A stretch of DNA of 64,000 bases from Puccinia triticina (taxonomy: Eukaryota > Basidiomycota > Pucciniomycetes > Pucciniales > Pucciniaceae): contig NC_070567.1 of the NCBI RefSeq assembly GCF_026914185.1, positions 5,916,001 through 5,980,000 of the forward strand. Direction: 5' to 3'. Both the position numbers and the translations under genes were made by a program. Below are positions 44,366 to 56,007 of this stretch, in pieces. Position 1 is the stretch's first letter. Every line of letters starts with the position of its first letter. The notes under the pieces are model-generated. The model had not been told where the DNA came from. It saw nothing but the letters and a program-made list of their open reading frames with translations, and ran no database searches.

Positions 44366-46252
44366 GACTATCAGTCTTCAGTCCTTGGCCGTCCGTTCGC
44401 GTGTCCCTTGGAGTCTTCTGCTGAGGATAGTTCGAGATGGTTGGTGCTGGTGGGGCTGGCCGCCTTCCCTGGGTTTTACACCACAGCACGCCCCGCAGTG
44501 CGCAGTGACTGCGGTCGATGCCGCCCGCCTGTGAGACGGAGAGTATGCAGCAGAAAATCGAGGAGAGCCAACTTTCGCCCGTTTGAGGGAAATCAAGGAG
44601 AGGTGAGCAGGTCTCTTTCCATCAGTGCTGACCCCTGAACAGACCACCAAGAAGGATGCTCATCACGATTCGCAATATCACCCCGCTTGCGCTGGTTTTT
44701 GAAGAGGAGACTGGAGCCTAGCTGAGAATGGAGATGGCGAGCGGAGAGTTGGTGCATTCTTTGGAGCTTGAAGAGCATGATTTGCTGCGGCTCAAATCAT
44801 ACACAGTTTTCCAGATGAAACCATACTCAAATTGAGTTTGAGGAGCTCAAAAGATGACCCTAGTACGTATCACCCTTCTTTTCGGGATCGCGGGACGAAG
44901 GTGTGGCATTGTCCCGACGATCAGGAAGGGAGGTCAATCTTCCGGGCATCTTTGCATTTGTTGATGTTAATTCGACAGCGTTTCACTTCTTGAAGGTCAA
45001 ACGGGACGGGCCATAGTATTGCATCTGCTGCGAGGGTTTCAAATCATCGCCCCCATTACACACACCTCTAACACTACTTACCTTGAAGTATTCGTGCTTA
45101 TGAGCGCCTGCGCGGCTTGGCATCTAGGGTTGCGGCGGGGAAGGTACAATCAGATGATCGATGAGAGTCCGCCTGGAGAGGTTGATTGATTAGTGCCAAG
45201 CAGTAGTGGGCCAGTTCATCGAGCAGTTCTCACAATCAAGCAGATAACCCCTCAAGGCTAGAACCACCACTGAAGAGTTTTGACCAGAATCACCCACCCA
45301 CCATGCCTCCCCACCATTGTCTCTTCCTGGGCTTGTTGTTATTGCCCCTCATCCCACTCATTAACGGATTTAAGAGACACCGAAACCAAAGGAAAAGGAG
45401 ACGCTAGCCCTATCCTCTAGAATCGGAGTCTAGATACATCTGTTTTGGAAGGCAAACCATCCAGTCAGTATGTCTTCTGTTCTTGTTGTTGTGTTTTCCA
45501 TCAGTTATTTACAGGATATTGGGTTGATTATACATATTTGCTTCATGTGCATTACAATATTGGTGGTGATAGGAAAAGATCTTGCGGCTATTCACATCAT
45601 CAATACCACAAGCACATGCCAGCACCTCTTCCTACCATTTTAAAGATGTCTTTCATACACCAGCTTGCTTATCTCTCATTCAGTACTGCTATTTGTACAC
45701 ATTTACCTATGATATTTAGCTTGAATGATTGAAATGGTTCTTTAGCCCTTTAACCCTTGTGCCATACTTCTTACAACTGTAAAACATCAAATAAAATGCT
45801 AAAATCTCTATATCCTTCACAAATGTTTCATAAACTCTTTTTGTAAACTATGCCCACACCACAATCAAAAACTCCTTGCCTGTTTCCCCCCCGTCTTTTC
45901 TACCTCATCTTCTATTCTTTATCTACCAAGTTCCAACTTCTACACTTGTGGTTGGCTTGCTCTGATCTTTGGATTACTGGCAGGGAAAGTAGCTTAAGTC
46001 TTGTTGAAGAATTCTGAGCTTCTGTAACATTTCTGAAGTCAACTGCAATGACATCTGAGTTTTGTCTATGTTGATAAAGGTTATAGTGTATACAAAGTGG
46101 TATTTGGGCTCAGCTCTCATGCCTACAATTCCTCCTTCTTGTCCCCTCAGGATTCATAATGGCCAGAATTGAAATCTTTCTTCCTTCATATTTCTCTTGC
46201 TCAAATTGCCATGGTAGGAGTATCATACAGATTTTATTCTCTTTTGTTGCTC

Positions 46253-46283
<31 letters not shown>

Positions 46284-46961
46284 TGATCTTGACCTTGTCC
46301 CTTTCACTATTTTTTTTGGTGGGTGTGTGATGTTGTGATTATATGATCTAGAGGCTAGAGCCAGAGAGCTTTTGTGTGCATATCTTGCATTTTTCTATTC
46401 TTAAGTGAATATTCATCATATTTGGTTCCCTGAACTATTTACATAGAATTTTTCTGTGTGCCACCGGAGAACTCCAGGCGGATCAAGGATTTCCTCGACC
46501 TGCAACGGAGTTAACCCGATCTATTCTACCTCTTCAGACCTCTTCCCATCAAGTCTGTAATCCGTTGTTTTGGCCTCATTTTTCTCCTCTGTTATTTTTA
46601 CTCATGGCTATTTTATTTCTCTTATTATCCAACTTTGCTTAATTTCCTTGTTGTCTTCTATCTTACCTGTTTGTAGAAGACTGATCTTCAGTATTTGTAG
46701 GCAACGGTGTGGCAGTTGTCACCCGTCCCACGAGCCATTGAGAATGTGCGGGGACGATACAAGAGGTGGGCGGTGCTCTAATAGAGTGTTCTCAGATACA
46801 AACTCAATGCACAAATGTTAGAGTGACTTCCGACTAGAAAAGTAGAATGCTGCATCTATTACAATGCGGAATGGGCTTCCGGCTATTATGGGGCTAAGTC
46901 CTATTAGCAGGAGTGAGAAGGAACCAGAGAGACGTTTCGATTTTCGTTGCCATGGGGCAGG
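44366..46961. other. Intergenic, mostly without recognised genes
   Basis: Upstream of LCB1 and downstream of URA5. A CA/GT microsatellite lies just inside LCB1's first intron. A very short candidate frame at 45303-45407 is listed separately. The rest is AT-rich with T tracts near 46264-46284. Confidence 0.4.
45303..45407 (+). CDS. Candidate 34-residue membrane micropeptide
   Basis: MPPHHCLFLGLLLLPLIPLI is followed by a strongly basic tail NGFKRHRNQRKRRR and a stop. A single hydrophobic helix plus a basic cytosolic tail is typical of small ER-membrane subunits, but I recognise no specific family. Confidence 0.2.
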   Translation: MPPHHCLFLGLLLLPLIPLINGFKRHRNQRKRRR

Positions 46962-47741
46962 TTATTTTTGAGCGGGCTGAATGCCCCACTGTTTGCGATA
47001 GTTTTCCATCTGGAGCAGTTCGTACTGGTAGCCATCAATGGATTTGAGGAGGTCGATGATCTGACTGAGCTTGATGATTGAGTAAACTTTAGTCTTGAAC
47101 TCGGCCTCGACGATCTCGATCGCGCTGAGCTCGGAGTCGTTCGATTTTTCCTGTCGGTCGAGGTTGACGAGGACGCCGACGAAGTGACCGCCGTGCTGTT
47201 CAATGGTCCTGATCGACTGTCTGATTGCTGTTCCGGCGGTGATCACATCATCGACGACGAGCACCCGCTTGCCTTTGAGTGGGCTGCCGATGATCGAGCC
47301 GCCTTCGCCATGCGTCTTGGCCTCCTTTCGGTCGAAGCTGAACCCGAGAGAGTCGTACTTCAGCGGATCGAGTCGGTTGAGCTCGGCGGCCGTGATCGAG
47401 GCAATCGGGATGCCCTTGTACGCCGGCCCGAAAATCACATCGAACTTGAGCTGGTCCTTCAACTCGATTATTTTCGATGCATACGACAAGCCGAGCAGGT
47501 TGAGCAGGAAACCGGTATTGAATAGACCTGAGTTGTAAAAGTATGGCGAGCGCCGGCCGGATTTTAGCTCGAACGCCCCGAACTTTAGGATCCCATGGGT
47601 GATCGAAGTTTTGATCAGTCTGGTCGAATAGTTATCCTCCGCCGTTGGTAGGAGTGCCAGCTTGGAGTCGCTAGCCGGTGGACTGTGCTTGGTCTCTTCT
47701 GTGGCCATCTGCTTCGATTGCTTTGTTCGCGATGGAATCAA
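46962..47741 (-). CDS. URA5: Orotate phosphoribosyltransferase
   Basis: Makes orotidine 5'-phosphate from orotate and PRPP in de novo pyrimidine synthesis in the cytosol. A single exon of 259 codons; a second Met at residue 12 (MATEETK) is an equally plausible start. Motifs include GAFELKSGRRSPYFYNSGLF, FGPAYKGIPIA, the mobile-loop region FDRKEAKTHGEGG, and the PRPP-binding loop VLVVDDVITAGTA. Length and order match fungal OPRTases. Intact. Confidence 0.95.
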   Translation of the reverse strand: MIPSRTKQSKQMATEETKHSPPASDSKLALLPTAEDNYSTRLIKTSITHGILKFGAFELKSGRRSPYFYNSGLFNTGFLLNLLGLSYASKIIELKDQLKFDVIFGPAYKGIPIASITAAELNRLDPLKYDSLGFSFDRKEAKTHGEGGSIIGSPLKGKRVLVVDDVITAGTAIRQSIRTIEQHGGHFVGVLVNLDRQEKSNDSELSAIEIVEAEFKTKVYSIIKLSQIIDLLKSIDGYQYELLQMENYRKQWGIQPAQK

Positions 47742-49515
47742 GTGGTAGCCGGAAACATCGCATGCTCCGTTTTTGCCCTAACCCAGCAGCTGGGAAATTG
47801 ATACAGACCTACAGTCTAACTGGAGCCAGAAGACTCCTCAAGGTACATACATAGAAGCTGATGCGGTGATTGCGCCACCGATGCAAAGGTTGGTTGAACG
47901 CGACATCCTTCGCGTCGTTACTTCAACTGATGGAGAGCAAAGCAGAGCAGAAACATCAACTCCACAGAGCTACGCGGCTTACGCAGCCGGGTTCAGAGAG
48001 GCGGGACAGCTTGTGCCAGCCGACTCCGAGGCGGGAAGAAAATTCTTCCCCTTCCCCACACGCCCAGGCTTGAGGGACATCCACGCACGGGTCAGGACGG
48101 CCCCCCTCAATGACGCTGATGTGGTCCCGGCTGTCAGAAAGACAAATAAAGTCCTGAAAAAATGTAGGCAACAGTCCAATAAGAGAAGGTGGCAATCAAA
48201 GCAGTCCGGTGACTCCCAAAAGCCGATAACACATAGGATGGCTGAATCACATTAAGCACGAGTGGAGCAAACAACCCCACGCGGACCTTAAATCCTCCCC
48301 CAATGCCTATTCCATCACAAGTCAACGGCGGCATATTTCGACACTGGCAGTGGAATGGGCTTTTTCGGGAGAAAGTCGTCGAGCTCAAGCAGCAGCACTG
48401 TCAGCCCTGCAACACCGCAGAAGTGTAAGTATTCGATAAACCAAATGCAATGTGCACTTCATACCAATCCCCTTTTGTCACTGAATTCATTGACCTTAAC
48501 CTTGCCACGATGAATTAGCGTCTCGATGACCGGTCACACCGAGATTAATTCCCCTCGGTACGGCCGACCACACCGAGAAGAATTAGGGCCTGTACCATAG
48601 GGCATGAAAATTGAAAATTTCCAAATTTATCTTGCTAAAGAATTCCTAGAACTAAAACTGAACATCACCAAAATGCAGTATTGAGCCCAAAAGTGAAGAA
48701 TTTCAACAGTTGACCCGTCCTTTTGCTTTCAATTTTTGTGTAGAGAACAATCAGAGTAGCAATTTTGCAAAATTGAAGCCCACAGTACAGGTCCTTAGCC
48801 TCCCTGTGGCCGGTCACTCCGAGAAAGATTCCCATCGGTACGGCCGACCAGACCGAGAGGAATCAGCCTCTCGATGTTACAGTTTTCCACCGGACCACCT
48901 TTGGAGTGTGCTTGAATCGTGTCTCTTGCAATGGACGGCCTCCCGTAGGCTGTAAAGATCATGCGTGAGTCTAGAAGTGCTGGCGAGCCGGCCAAGCATC
49001 TACGCATCCGGCTTCTATTCTTGTCAATTTCATCAGATTCCATACAACTAACCCGGCCGGTCGTCGCTGATGCTGCATTTGAGAGGCGCCAAACCAGCTT
49101 CGACATTCTCAGAGTTTTGTCACTGTCAGACCGGAGTTGGTCAGACTGGTAGCAATGGGGTGCAGTTCCCTGCACTTTAGCACCCTACAGCAATTGACAC
49201 AACTTCACTCAGTCTATCGACCAAACACTCAAGGAAGAAGGCTCGGAGAGACGGACGCACCGCAGGCAAGGCGTGACAACTGTCAGCGACACCACACAAA
49301 TTGTTCACATTTTTAATACTGCCTGATCAATGATCAGTTTTAACGAGACGAATGTTTCCCTTTTCTGTCTGGATCACACCGTTTCACAGGCAACTTAATG
49401 CCCCGGAAAAGTTTATAAGTTCCCTCTTCTGGGACTCCGACATGTCCTCACCATCCCGAATCACGGTCTGTCTCAAGGTTCATTTGCGTACTTACTGCTA
49501 TACCCACTTTCGAGA
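47742..49515. other. Intergenic with transposon relics
   Basis: Contains a short hAT-dimerisation-like fragment at about 48330-48420. Two small segments at 48510-48590 and 48805-48870 are rich in GACCGGTCACACCGAG and CGGTACGGCCGACCA motifs, related to the palindromic arrays elsewhere in the window. No intact gene recognised. Confidence 0.4.
48330..48420 (+). pseudogene. hAT transposase C-terminal relic
   Basis: About 30 codons reading ISTLAVEWAFSGESRRAQAA in the manner of the hAT dimerisation motif (S-x-A-x-E-x-x-F-S). Nothing else of a transposase is visible nearby. Confidence 0.25.
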
Positions 49516-51185
49516 ATGCCGAGATCTATACTGCGTAGCGGTTCACTTGCCGTTTATGTCATCCTTGCCATATATCTTACAAACACACCAGCCCAATGGT
49601 CTAGTGCGAGTTTAATCAAACGCTCATTCGGTGCGGGTGCCGGTGATCACATCCCGGGAATGACTTATGTGTGAGTATCCCTACAGTTTTTAAGAAAATG
49701 ACTGAAATTATATACTTAGACAACTGTGCCGTTTGATATGACAGTGCCTCTGACCATTGCGGAGCAATGTAAGCAACCTTTTCCAACAAATTGATGGCTA
49801 GATCTGATGTTCAAAACTCTTCCCTGTCACTTGTGGCTGTTTAAAGTGCACCGGCTGAAAAGTAGGTTTTGAATCGGGGCCTATGAGAGCTGTCCAACTC
49901 ATGTTTCTTTCATGCTGATATTAATTGGATGAATTTGTTTTGGAAGTGGCGATGCTCATGGACAGCTTGCAACAGCAGCATATAATATTGACGGAAGGGA
50001 AGATTCTCTAAATCGCAAAACGTGAGTAATTTTGCACCAGCATTACATTTTCTGGACATGTGGGGCTCAAAACATCTACAATTAAATGTCTCCAGCGGGG
50101 ACAGAGGGATTTCAGCCGCGGAGTTTCAGTGCGTATTCAATCTCACTTCCTCATTGACAGAGCAGGATGAAATTTTGAATCCCTCTTTTCAAAACAACAC
50201 AAAAACAGTCAAACTGAAAAATACCTAGACAACATGTAAGTCTTTTTTCCCAAGATGAAGTAAACAGGTAGTTGAGAATAAAAATTATTAATCAGAGAAT
50301 CTACTCCTTGAAGTCCTTTTGAGGTTTATCTCAAATACACCCTTAGTGACTCATTTTTTCCACAGGCTTCTGGATTCAAACGGTATTTGGGTGGGAATTT
50401 GGTGTAGGTTCATTTCTAAGTTTGAAAAACCAGTATATTTCTGACTTGATCACTTTGAATGCAATTTAGAACAAGTATCACCCAAGGTAAAATTGGTGAG
50501 CCTGGAAACAATGGTAGAATACGGAAACTTCTTGGCACAACTATCTCTTCAATGATGGATTATACATCTGATCCACAGATCAAGTTTGTATTTTTTGATC
50601 AACATATTCACTTTTTTGGAATCTATTTCTGATGCCTTCAAGAAATGATTTCCAATACAGGGAAACCATTAGGGATCAATACAATGTGGAATCAGAAATT
50701 CTCAAGCTTAATGATTACCTGTATGTCTCAATGCACAAGTTCTATCAGTCAAACTAAGAAACAAGTCTTGAATGCAGAAACTGGCTGATATGAAGATGGG
50801 ATTTCAGTGGAAGCAGGTTATCTAATGTGGAAAGAGGAAATCAGTCTGTTTCAAAAGCTCAAATTGCAGGAATAGAAGGTTCTTCAGATCATGATAAGTC
50901 AGTGGTTTTTTTTTCAGAAAATATGCCATCACTGCTCCTTGTAAAAGAAATTCTCAACAATTTTTTTAGTTCCACAATTTGATTTTAGGTGTGTATCCAA
51001 TCTCTCTTATAACCACTTCCAACCTACACATCTTTTGTTTAAGCTATGAATAATGGTATTATCTTAATATCTTTGTCCAACCAAAGGCTGATAGAAAAGG
51101 CCCTAGATAATACGTAAGTTTTCATGGTAATTCTGAATGAAAAGAATATAAGAAACTGAAGAGCACATTTCTCATAGTTCTTTTG
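49516..51185 (+). pseudogene. 5' part of a many-exon secreted-protein gene, interrupted by a MULE
   Basis: Exon 1 (49516-49668) encodes MPRSILRSGSLAVYVILAIY and a short polar region, a good signal peptide, then a KR dibasic site. Short exon-like blocks bounded by GT-AG follow: 49720-49768, 49947-50021 (GDAHGQLATAAYNIDG), 50096-50128 (GDRGISAAEF), about 50471-50581 (KIGEPGNNGRIRKLLGTT), about 50660-50718 (ETIRDQYNVESEILKL) and about 50809-50899 (GSRLSNVERGNQSVSKAQ). Some junctions cannot be phased by eye, so decay or unrecognised micro-exons are possible. The acceptor AG at 51176-51177 opens the exon into which the transposon inserted. Family unknown. Confidence 0.6.
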
Positions 51186-54100
51186 GGGGATATAGAATTT
51201 TACAAAGTGCATTTTACAGGGTATGTGGCCCTGTAAATTGAATGGAGTGTAAAAATACACATAGGGGGGGGTTATGTGTAGTTTTACAAAATACGACCCA
51301 AATTTCCCCCATTGCAAAAGGTTCCATTGTAAAAAGAACACTGTTAAACTAAACCTCCAGGTCTCCAAGTGCAAATTTACAGGCCCCCAAATTCACGAGG
51401 TCCCAATTTGTAAAACATATTCAGTGTGAAACTCTATTCCCACCTCTGCAGCTGCAATTTCACACACACCATGCAAAAATCACCTTGCAAAATTCAATTT
51501 TTAGCAACACAAAATATATTTTTGCAAGCTGCAATCACTATTTACAATGGGGGATGGCAAGCGCAAATGAATAGAAAGAGATAAAACTTTAAGAAAAATT
51601 GAACCACCAGTTGTTAATTCTTGGCAAATCTCTTGCTTCGTCTCTTTTGTGTTGCACCTTCAAGATGTGAATTTGGGATTTCAGCTGGATCTTTGAGCTT
51701 GTTGGATGATGTGTCCGGAACAAGCTGTGAGAGCCTCAGTTTCAGGGTGGTCGGTCCACGAGCCGAATGCGCAGGAAACTTGTTGTTGGGTTTGGAAGTC
51801 GAGATCGCTGCCATCTTGGAAGCAGACAAAGTTTCAGATTTGTTCTTCATGTCTTTGAAGCTCGAAGAATTGGAGTCCGATGGTTCATCTCCGCTTGACT
51901 CCAATGATTCGTCTCCGCTTGAGTCCAATGATTTGTCTCCACTTGACTCTGACGATTGGTCTCCACTATCATTTTTTTGATCCAGGTTGTCAGTTGACTC
52001 TTCATCAGAGTCGCTAGCACCCAAGTCGTCAAAATCAGTAACAAAGTTGCCCTCATCAAGAACAGTTGCCGCTTTAGCCGATGGAGGATGATGTTGTGAA
52101 TTGATCATGCTGGCTAAATGGACAAAGGGTATATCCCCTTCGGCGTTTGGGTGGTCCTTGCTGATCTTCGCAATTGAATCGTTGATAAACTCTTGCTCAG
52201 AAGTGGTCCAGGCACGCGTGTAAAACAGCCAACTTGTGAAGGGATGAAACCCTCCAATGGATGAGATGTCGGTGTTCACAAGTCGGGCATATCCGTCGTT
52301 TTGCCGGTCATCGTGCAACCATACACCTGTGGTGCTGCCACGTCCGCTCCGTACGACTTTACACCAATAGTGGGAGCCGTTCCAGTATCCCCGAGAGAAA
52401 AGTGTGAACTTCACACCAGAAATGGAGATCTGGTGCGGCCAATCCATTGCACCCATGTATCGCTCACGCTCAATTGGGTTGGAGGGCTGAGTAACTTCCA
52501 TGAAGAAGTACAGGTGCTGAGGAGGAAGATCGTCTTTGAATGCAAGACGAGAGGTCTCCTGGACGTACTCAGCAGTCAAGCTCGAGCCATTGGGCTGTTC
52601 TGTCGATATCGTTATGTCAGGGGATTGGCTCTTGACCTTCTTTGGGCGGCCTCTGGCCTTGGGCTTTGGCTTAGTTGATGCATTGATTGAATCACATCGA
52701 CATACAAGTCCAGGAGTTTTGGAGATACCGGTGGTCGTCCACAAGTTGAGAAGGCATGTAACATCAGAAGGAGTGATTCCGTTCTCAAGGAAATTCTTTA
52801 GTTCGATCTTGATGGGTGTTAACGATCGGATTTGAGCAGCCAGACAAGGTTGAGCAGATTTGCAAACAAAGCTCCGATGCTCAACGACTTCAAACAAGCC
52901 GGTGAGCGCCTTGGTTGGATTGTTCTTCGGATCCAAGAGCAGCTCGAGGAAGAAATCACAGGAAGCAAAGGCACCCGGCACAAACCTTGCTTGGTGCCTC
53001 TCATTGCAGATATTGAACAACTTGGTCTGTGCGTTGGTCAAGACCGTTCGGATCCGTCCGATCTTGGTTAGATTGAAGGTCGTCCGGGATCCGAAATGCA
53101 TTACCAGATGGTAAAAAAGGGTTGCCCCTTTGCCTTTACTGTTCCGATGCCACAAGGGGTTATACAAGGCAAAGAGTGATTCCAAAGCAGCCGACATCCA
53201 GCATCGATTCTTCAGATGTTCCTCGGGTGAAGCGGTGTATGATGGGTAAGTCGACCACTCGCTTCGGTCAACATTGAGTGAATTTTTTGGGCGGCCGGCA
53301 TTCTTCTTCTTGGTGGAAGGTTCAGGACCGTCCAAAAGCCCAGCTGTAGTATCAGGTGGTCGGCCGTTGTTGATGAATTTGCGTTTGGTTGGCTTGGCCC
53401 AGCCCATTGAATGCGAGATGTTGACTTGCATCTTCGTCTGAGATCCATACTCCACCGATACACCACACATGACCGCGTTAAACTCCTCCTCCAGCACAGA
53501 GATGAACCCAAATAGCTCGACCATTCCCACCATAAGACATTTCTTCCCCGAGCTTCAAGAAAAAGGCGATCAAATCAGCAATGAGAAGGAAAAAAGTACG
53601 ATAAACAGTCTTGCCTGACCTTATCATGTAGTAAACCCGATGCATGCTTTCGATTGCGTTGGTCCTATCCGGGAGTCCGTCCTTGCCATCAGGATGATCA
53701 TCTAACATCGTTCGGCGAGATGGGAAAAGCATCGATTGGATGTCTGACATAGTCCACCAGTTGAGCCAGCGCTTCGTCTTTGGAAATAGGCGGCGTAACT
53801 CGTCAATCTTTTCCTCGTGAGTAAGACCACCTTCTTCGATTGGATCAAGGAGAGCCATGCACTTTTTCTGGAAGTCGGCCTAAGAGAAAATATTCAGATC
53901 AGATGTTGCAAGAGACAATCAATAAACATGGAACTCACATCTTGATCGGCCGAGAGGATTGAGCGATTGCGCTTAACCCTTGTCACCTGAGCCCGAAAAT
54001 GCTGGTGACATCCTTTGATCATTTTAGCCGCTCTCATTGGGTCTGTACATGCAAAAACGTCCATGTACGCGGCCTTGAAACCTTCTGTTTGCGCAAGGGA

Positions 54101-55998
54101 AAAGTCGACCACCTGTCTAACCATCAGATCGCGCTCCGCCGGTGTGATATCAGTCCGAACAAACTGCCTCAAGAGGGCCGAGAAGTGCAGCTTGTAGTAA
54201 TTAATGCTCAGGCCTCGAATCCAAGAAAGCTGGACAGGGATCCACCTTGCTATTTGCTCGCAGAACATCGAGGTGGTAAGCAAATAGCCGTTCTCGAAAA
54301 ATCGATATGTAACATCAGAGATCAGGCCACCCTGGTACACTTCGTTGTTTTCATCTCGGGCCAATAGTCGTTCGGCCATCCATTTGGTCTGGAACGTGAA
54401 ATGTTCGGAGTCTGTCTGAAAGCCTGAGGAGATAACAAGCAGTCCGCGCCTGAGGTAATTCAAGTTTCAGTTAGCAGAACCAGTTAGATCAAAGTAACTC
54501 AGGCGTACGCATTCCATTGGAATAAGTCGATCAAGAACTTGTCTCCAACACCCGCGCCTAGCTTGTCGGGGACAATATTGAGCTCTCGTAGCATAAGCCG
54601 GCGGTAGTAACGCAAACGATCGGCATTAACAAGTGAACCGTGAATTTCTGTCACGCTCGCAATGGGATCATCAAGGGTACTTGGTTGACCCATCTGGACA
54701 ACAAATCAAATTAACCATCTTGTACAAAAAATTGATGAATGAGTAAGACCAACCCTCAATTTTAAGGCACCAGCCGATGGGTTCTTCACAATCTCAGCTT
54801 TGAGAGCAGCGCGCGCGAGCGGGTCAGGCTTTTTGGATTCGGGCCAGGGGTGATCATGTAGGCCTCGGTGTCGGAGCAAAGCCCAGCCGGAGGGGACGTG
54901 GAAGTTGAATCGGAGTGCTGTTCCCTCACAAGCCACCCAGAGAACTTTCCCAGGACATTGGCCAGCAGCTCCTGGACATCTTGGCACACTAGCAGTATTC
55001 ACAGGCATAAATGAATGATCAGAAAGGGTTTCGCGGAAACTTCAAAGCTCTGGAAGACTCACCGCTCGAGGTACTCTTGGATGCCTCCTCTTCCGGTCGG
55101 GGGGGATCCAACCCACTGACAGGTGTCCATGTCGCAAACCAGAGCACCGAGGCAATACACCCGCTGGATTTTCCAGATGCCTTGACTGCGCTTCTCCACT
55201 CCGGTGGTTTTGGTAAATCCCACCGACCCAAAGTTGACCACAGTCTCGTTGGCTGCCTTGACGAAGATGGTTGCACCATTTGGATATATGGGATAGTTCT
55301 CTCGGTCCAGTGTGCATCCGTGATCGATGAAAGTATGGAAGGACTCAAAGTCAATAGGCAACTCCCACTTCACAGTAATATTGGGTGGGTCTGGTGCTGG
55401 GGGGTTTGATGGAGGGGAAGACATTAGGAATGGATTGTCAAAAAAAGAGGAGGGATAGACGGAATGGCGAGTTGTGGTTCTCCACCAAGCAAGTGGAGGG
55501 GGGAATGTCTTTGAGGGGAGGAGGCCGAGAACCTGTCTTGAGACTGGCTGAAGGACGAATGCATCTCTGCCGATGGTCTCCTCATCTAGATACACACGGT
55601 ATGATGCCAAACACGTGATAGGAGGATATGTACTTTGCCAATTGGGAAATACCGTGCTTGTATTTTTGTATTACACAAGATGATACTGTACTATTGCGAG
55701 CTCTGTAACCGAATATCTGGCTGTACAATAGTAAAAATCAACATAGCCTTCCCCAATCCGGAAAATTGAGTGGTGCAGCGGCCTGCGCTGTAAAAATGGT
55801 GCTGTAAATGTATATTTCACCGCTTGAGGGTGGCTTTATACACTGCACGTTTTGCATGGCCTGTCTTTGCGAGGGGGGAAATCTGGTCGACAATTTGTAA
55901 AATTACACATAACCCCCCGTAAAATACATTTTTACGCCGCACTGCTTTTACAGGGCCTTGTACCCCGTAAAATGCACTTTGTAAAATTCACTTACCCC
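51186..55998 (-). mobile_element. Complete Mutator-like element (MULE)
   Basis: A 4813-bp element flanked by an exact 9-bp target duplication GTTCTTTTG (51177-51185 and 55999-56007), the size expected of Mutator. Terminal inverted repeats of about 130 bp begin GGGGATATAGAATTTTAC (left) and GGGGTAAGTGAATTTTAC (right, reverse complement). Both continue with AAAGTGCATTTTAC, GGCCCTGTAAA, GGGGGGTTATGTGTA and ATTTCCCCC. One minus-strand gene fills the interior. All boundaries are clear. Confidence 0.95.
51614..55424 (-). CDS. MULE transposase fused to a USP-like protease domain, 1164 residues
   Basis: Exons 55424-55063, 54988-54754, 54693-54509, 54449-53939, 53879-53607 and 53542-51614 join in phase. 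Residues about 10-190 resemble a GCM/WRKY-like zinc DNA-binding domain (YPNGATIFVKAA, CLGALVCDMDTCQW, HRGLHDHPWPES). Residues about 260-515 form a Mutator-type DDE core: D306 (LISDVTYRFF), D376 (VVDFSLAQTEGFKAAYM), C408/H411 and E508 (TNAIESMHRVYY). Two AT-hook-like motifs follow (AGRPKN, RGRPKK). From about 630 a ubiquitin-specific-protease-like fold appears: C636 in NRCWMSAALESLF, a CDFFLELLLDP box, H913 in GSHYWCKV and D933/D934 in WLHDD. The tail carries Ser/Asp-rich repeats (SSGDESLE). The intron-5 donor (GTTTAT) is weak. Protease activity is inferred only. Confidence 0.85.
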
Positions 55999-56007
55999 GT
56001 TCTTTTG

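Noticed and set aside
47866..48255. 129-codon frame downstream of the URA5 start region
   Set aside because: No family motif and poor codon character; it lies in relic-rich intergenic DNA and has no splice or conservation support.
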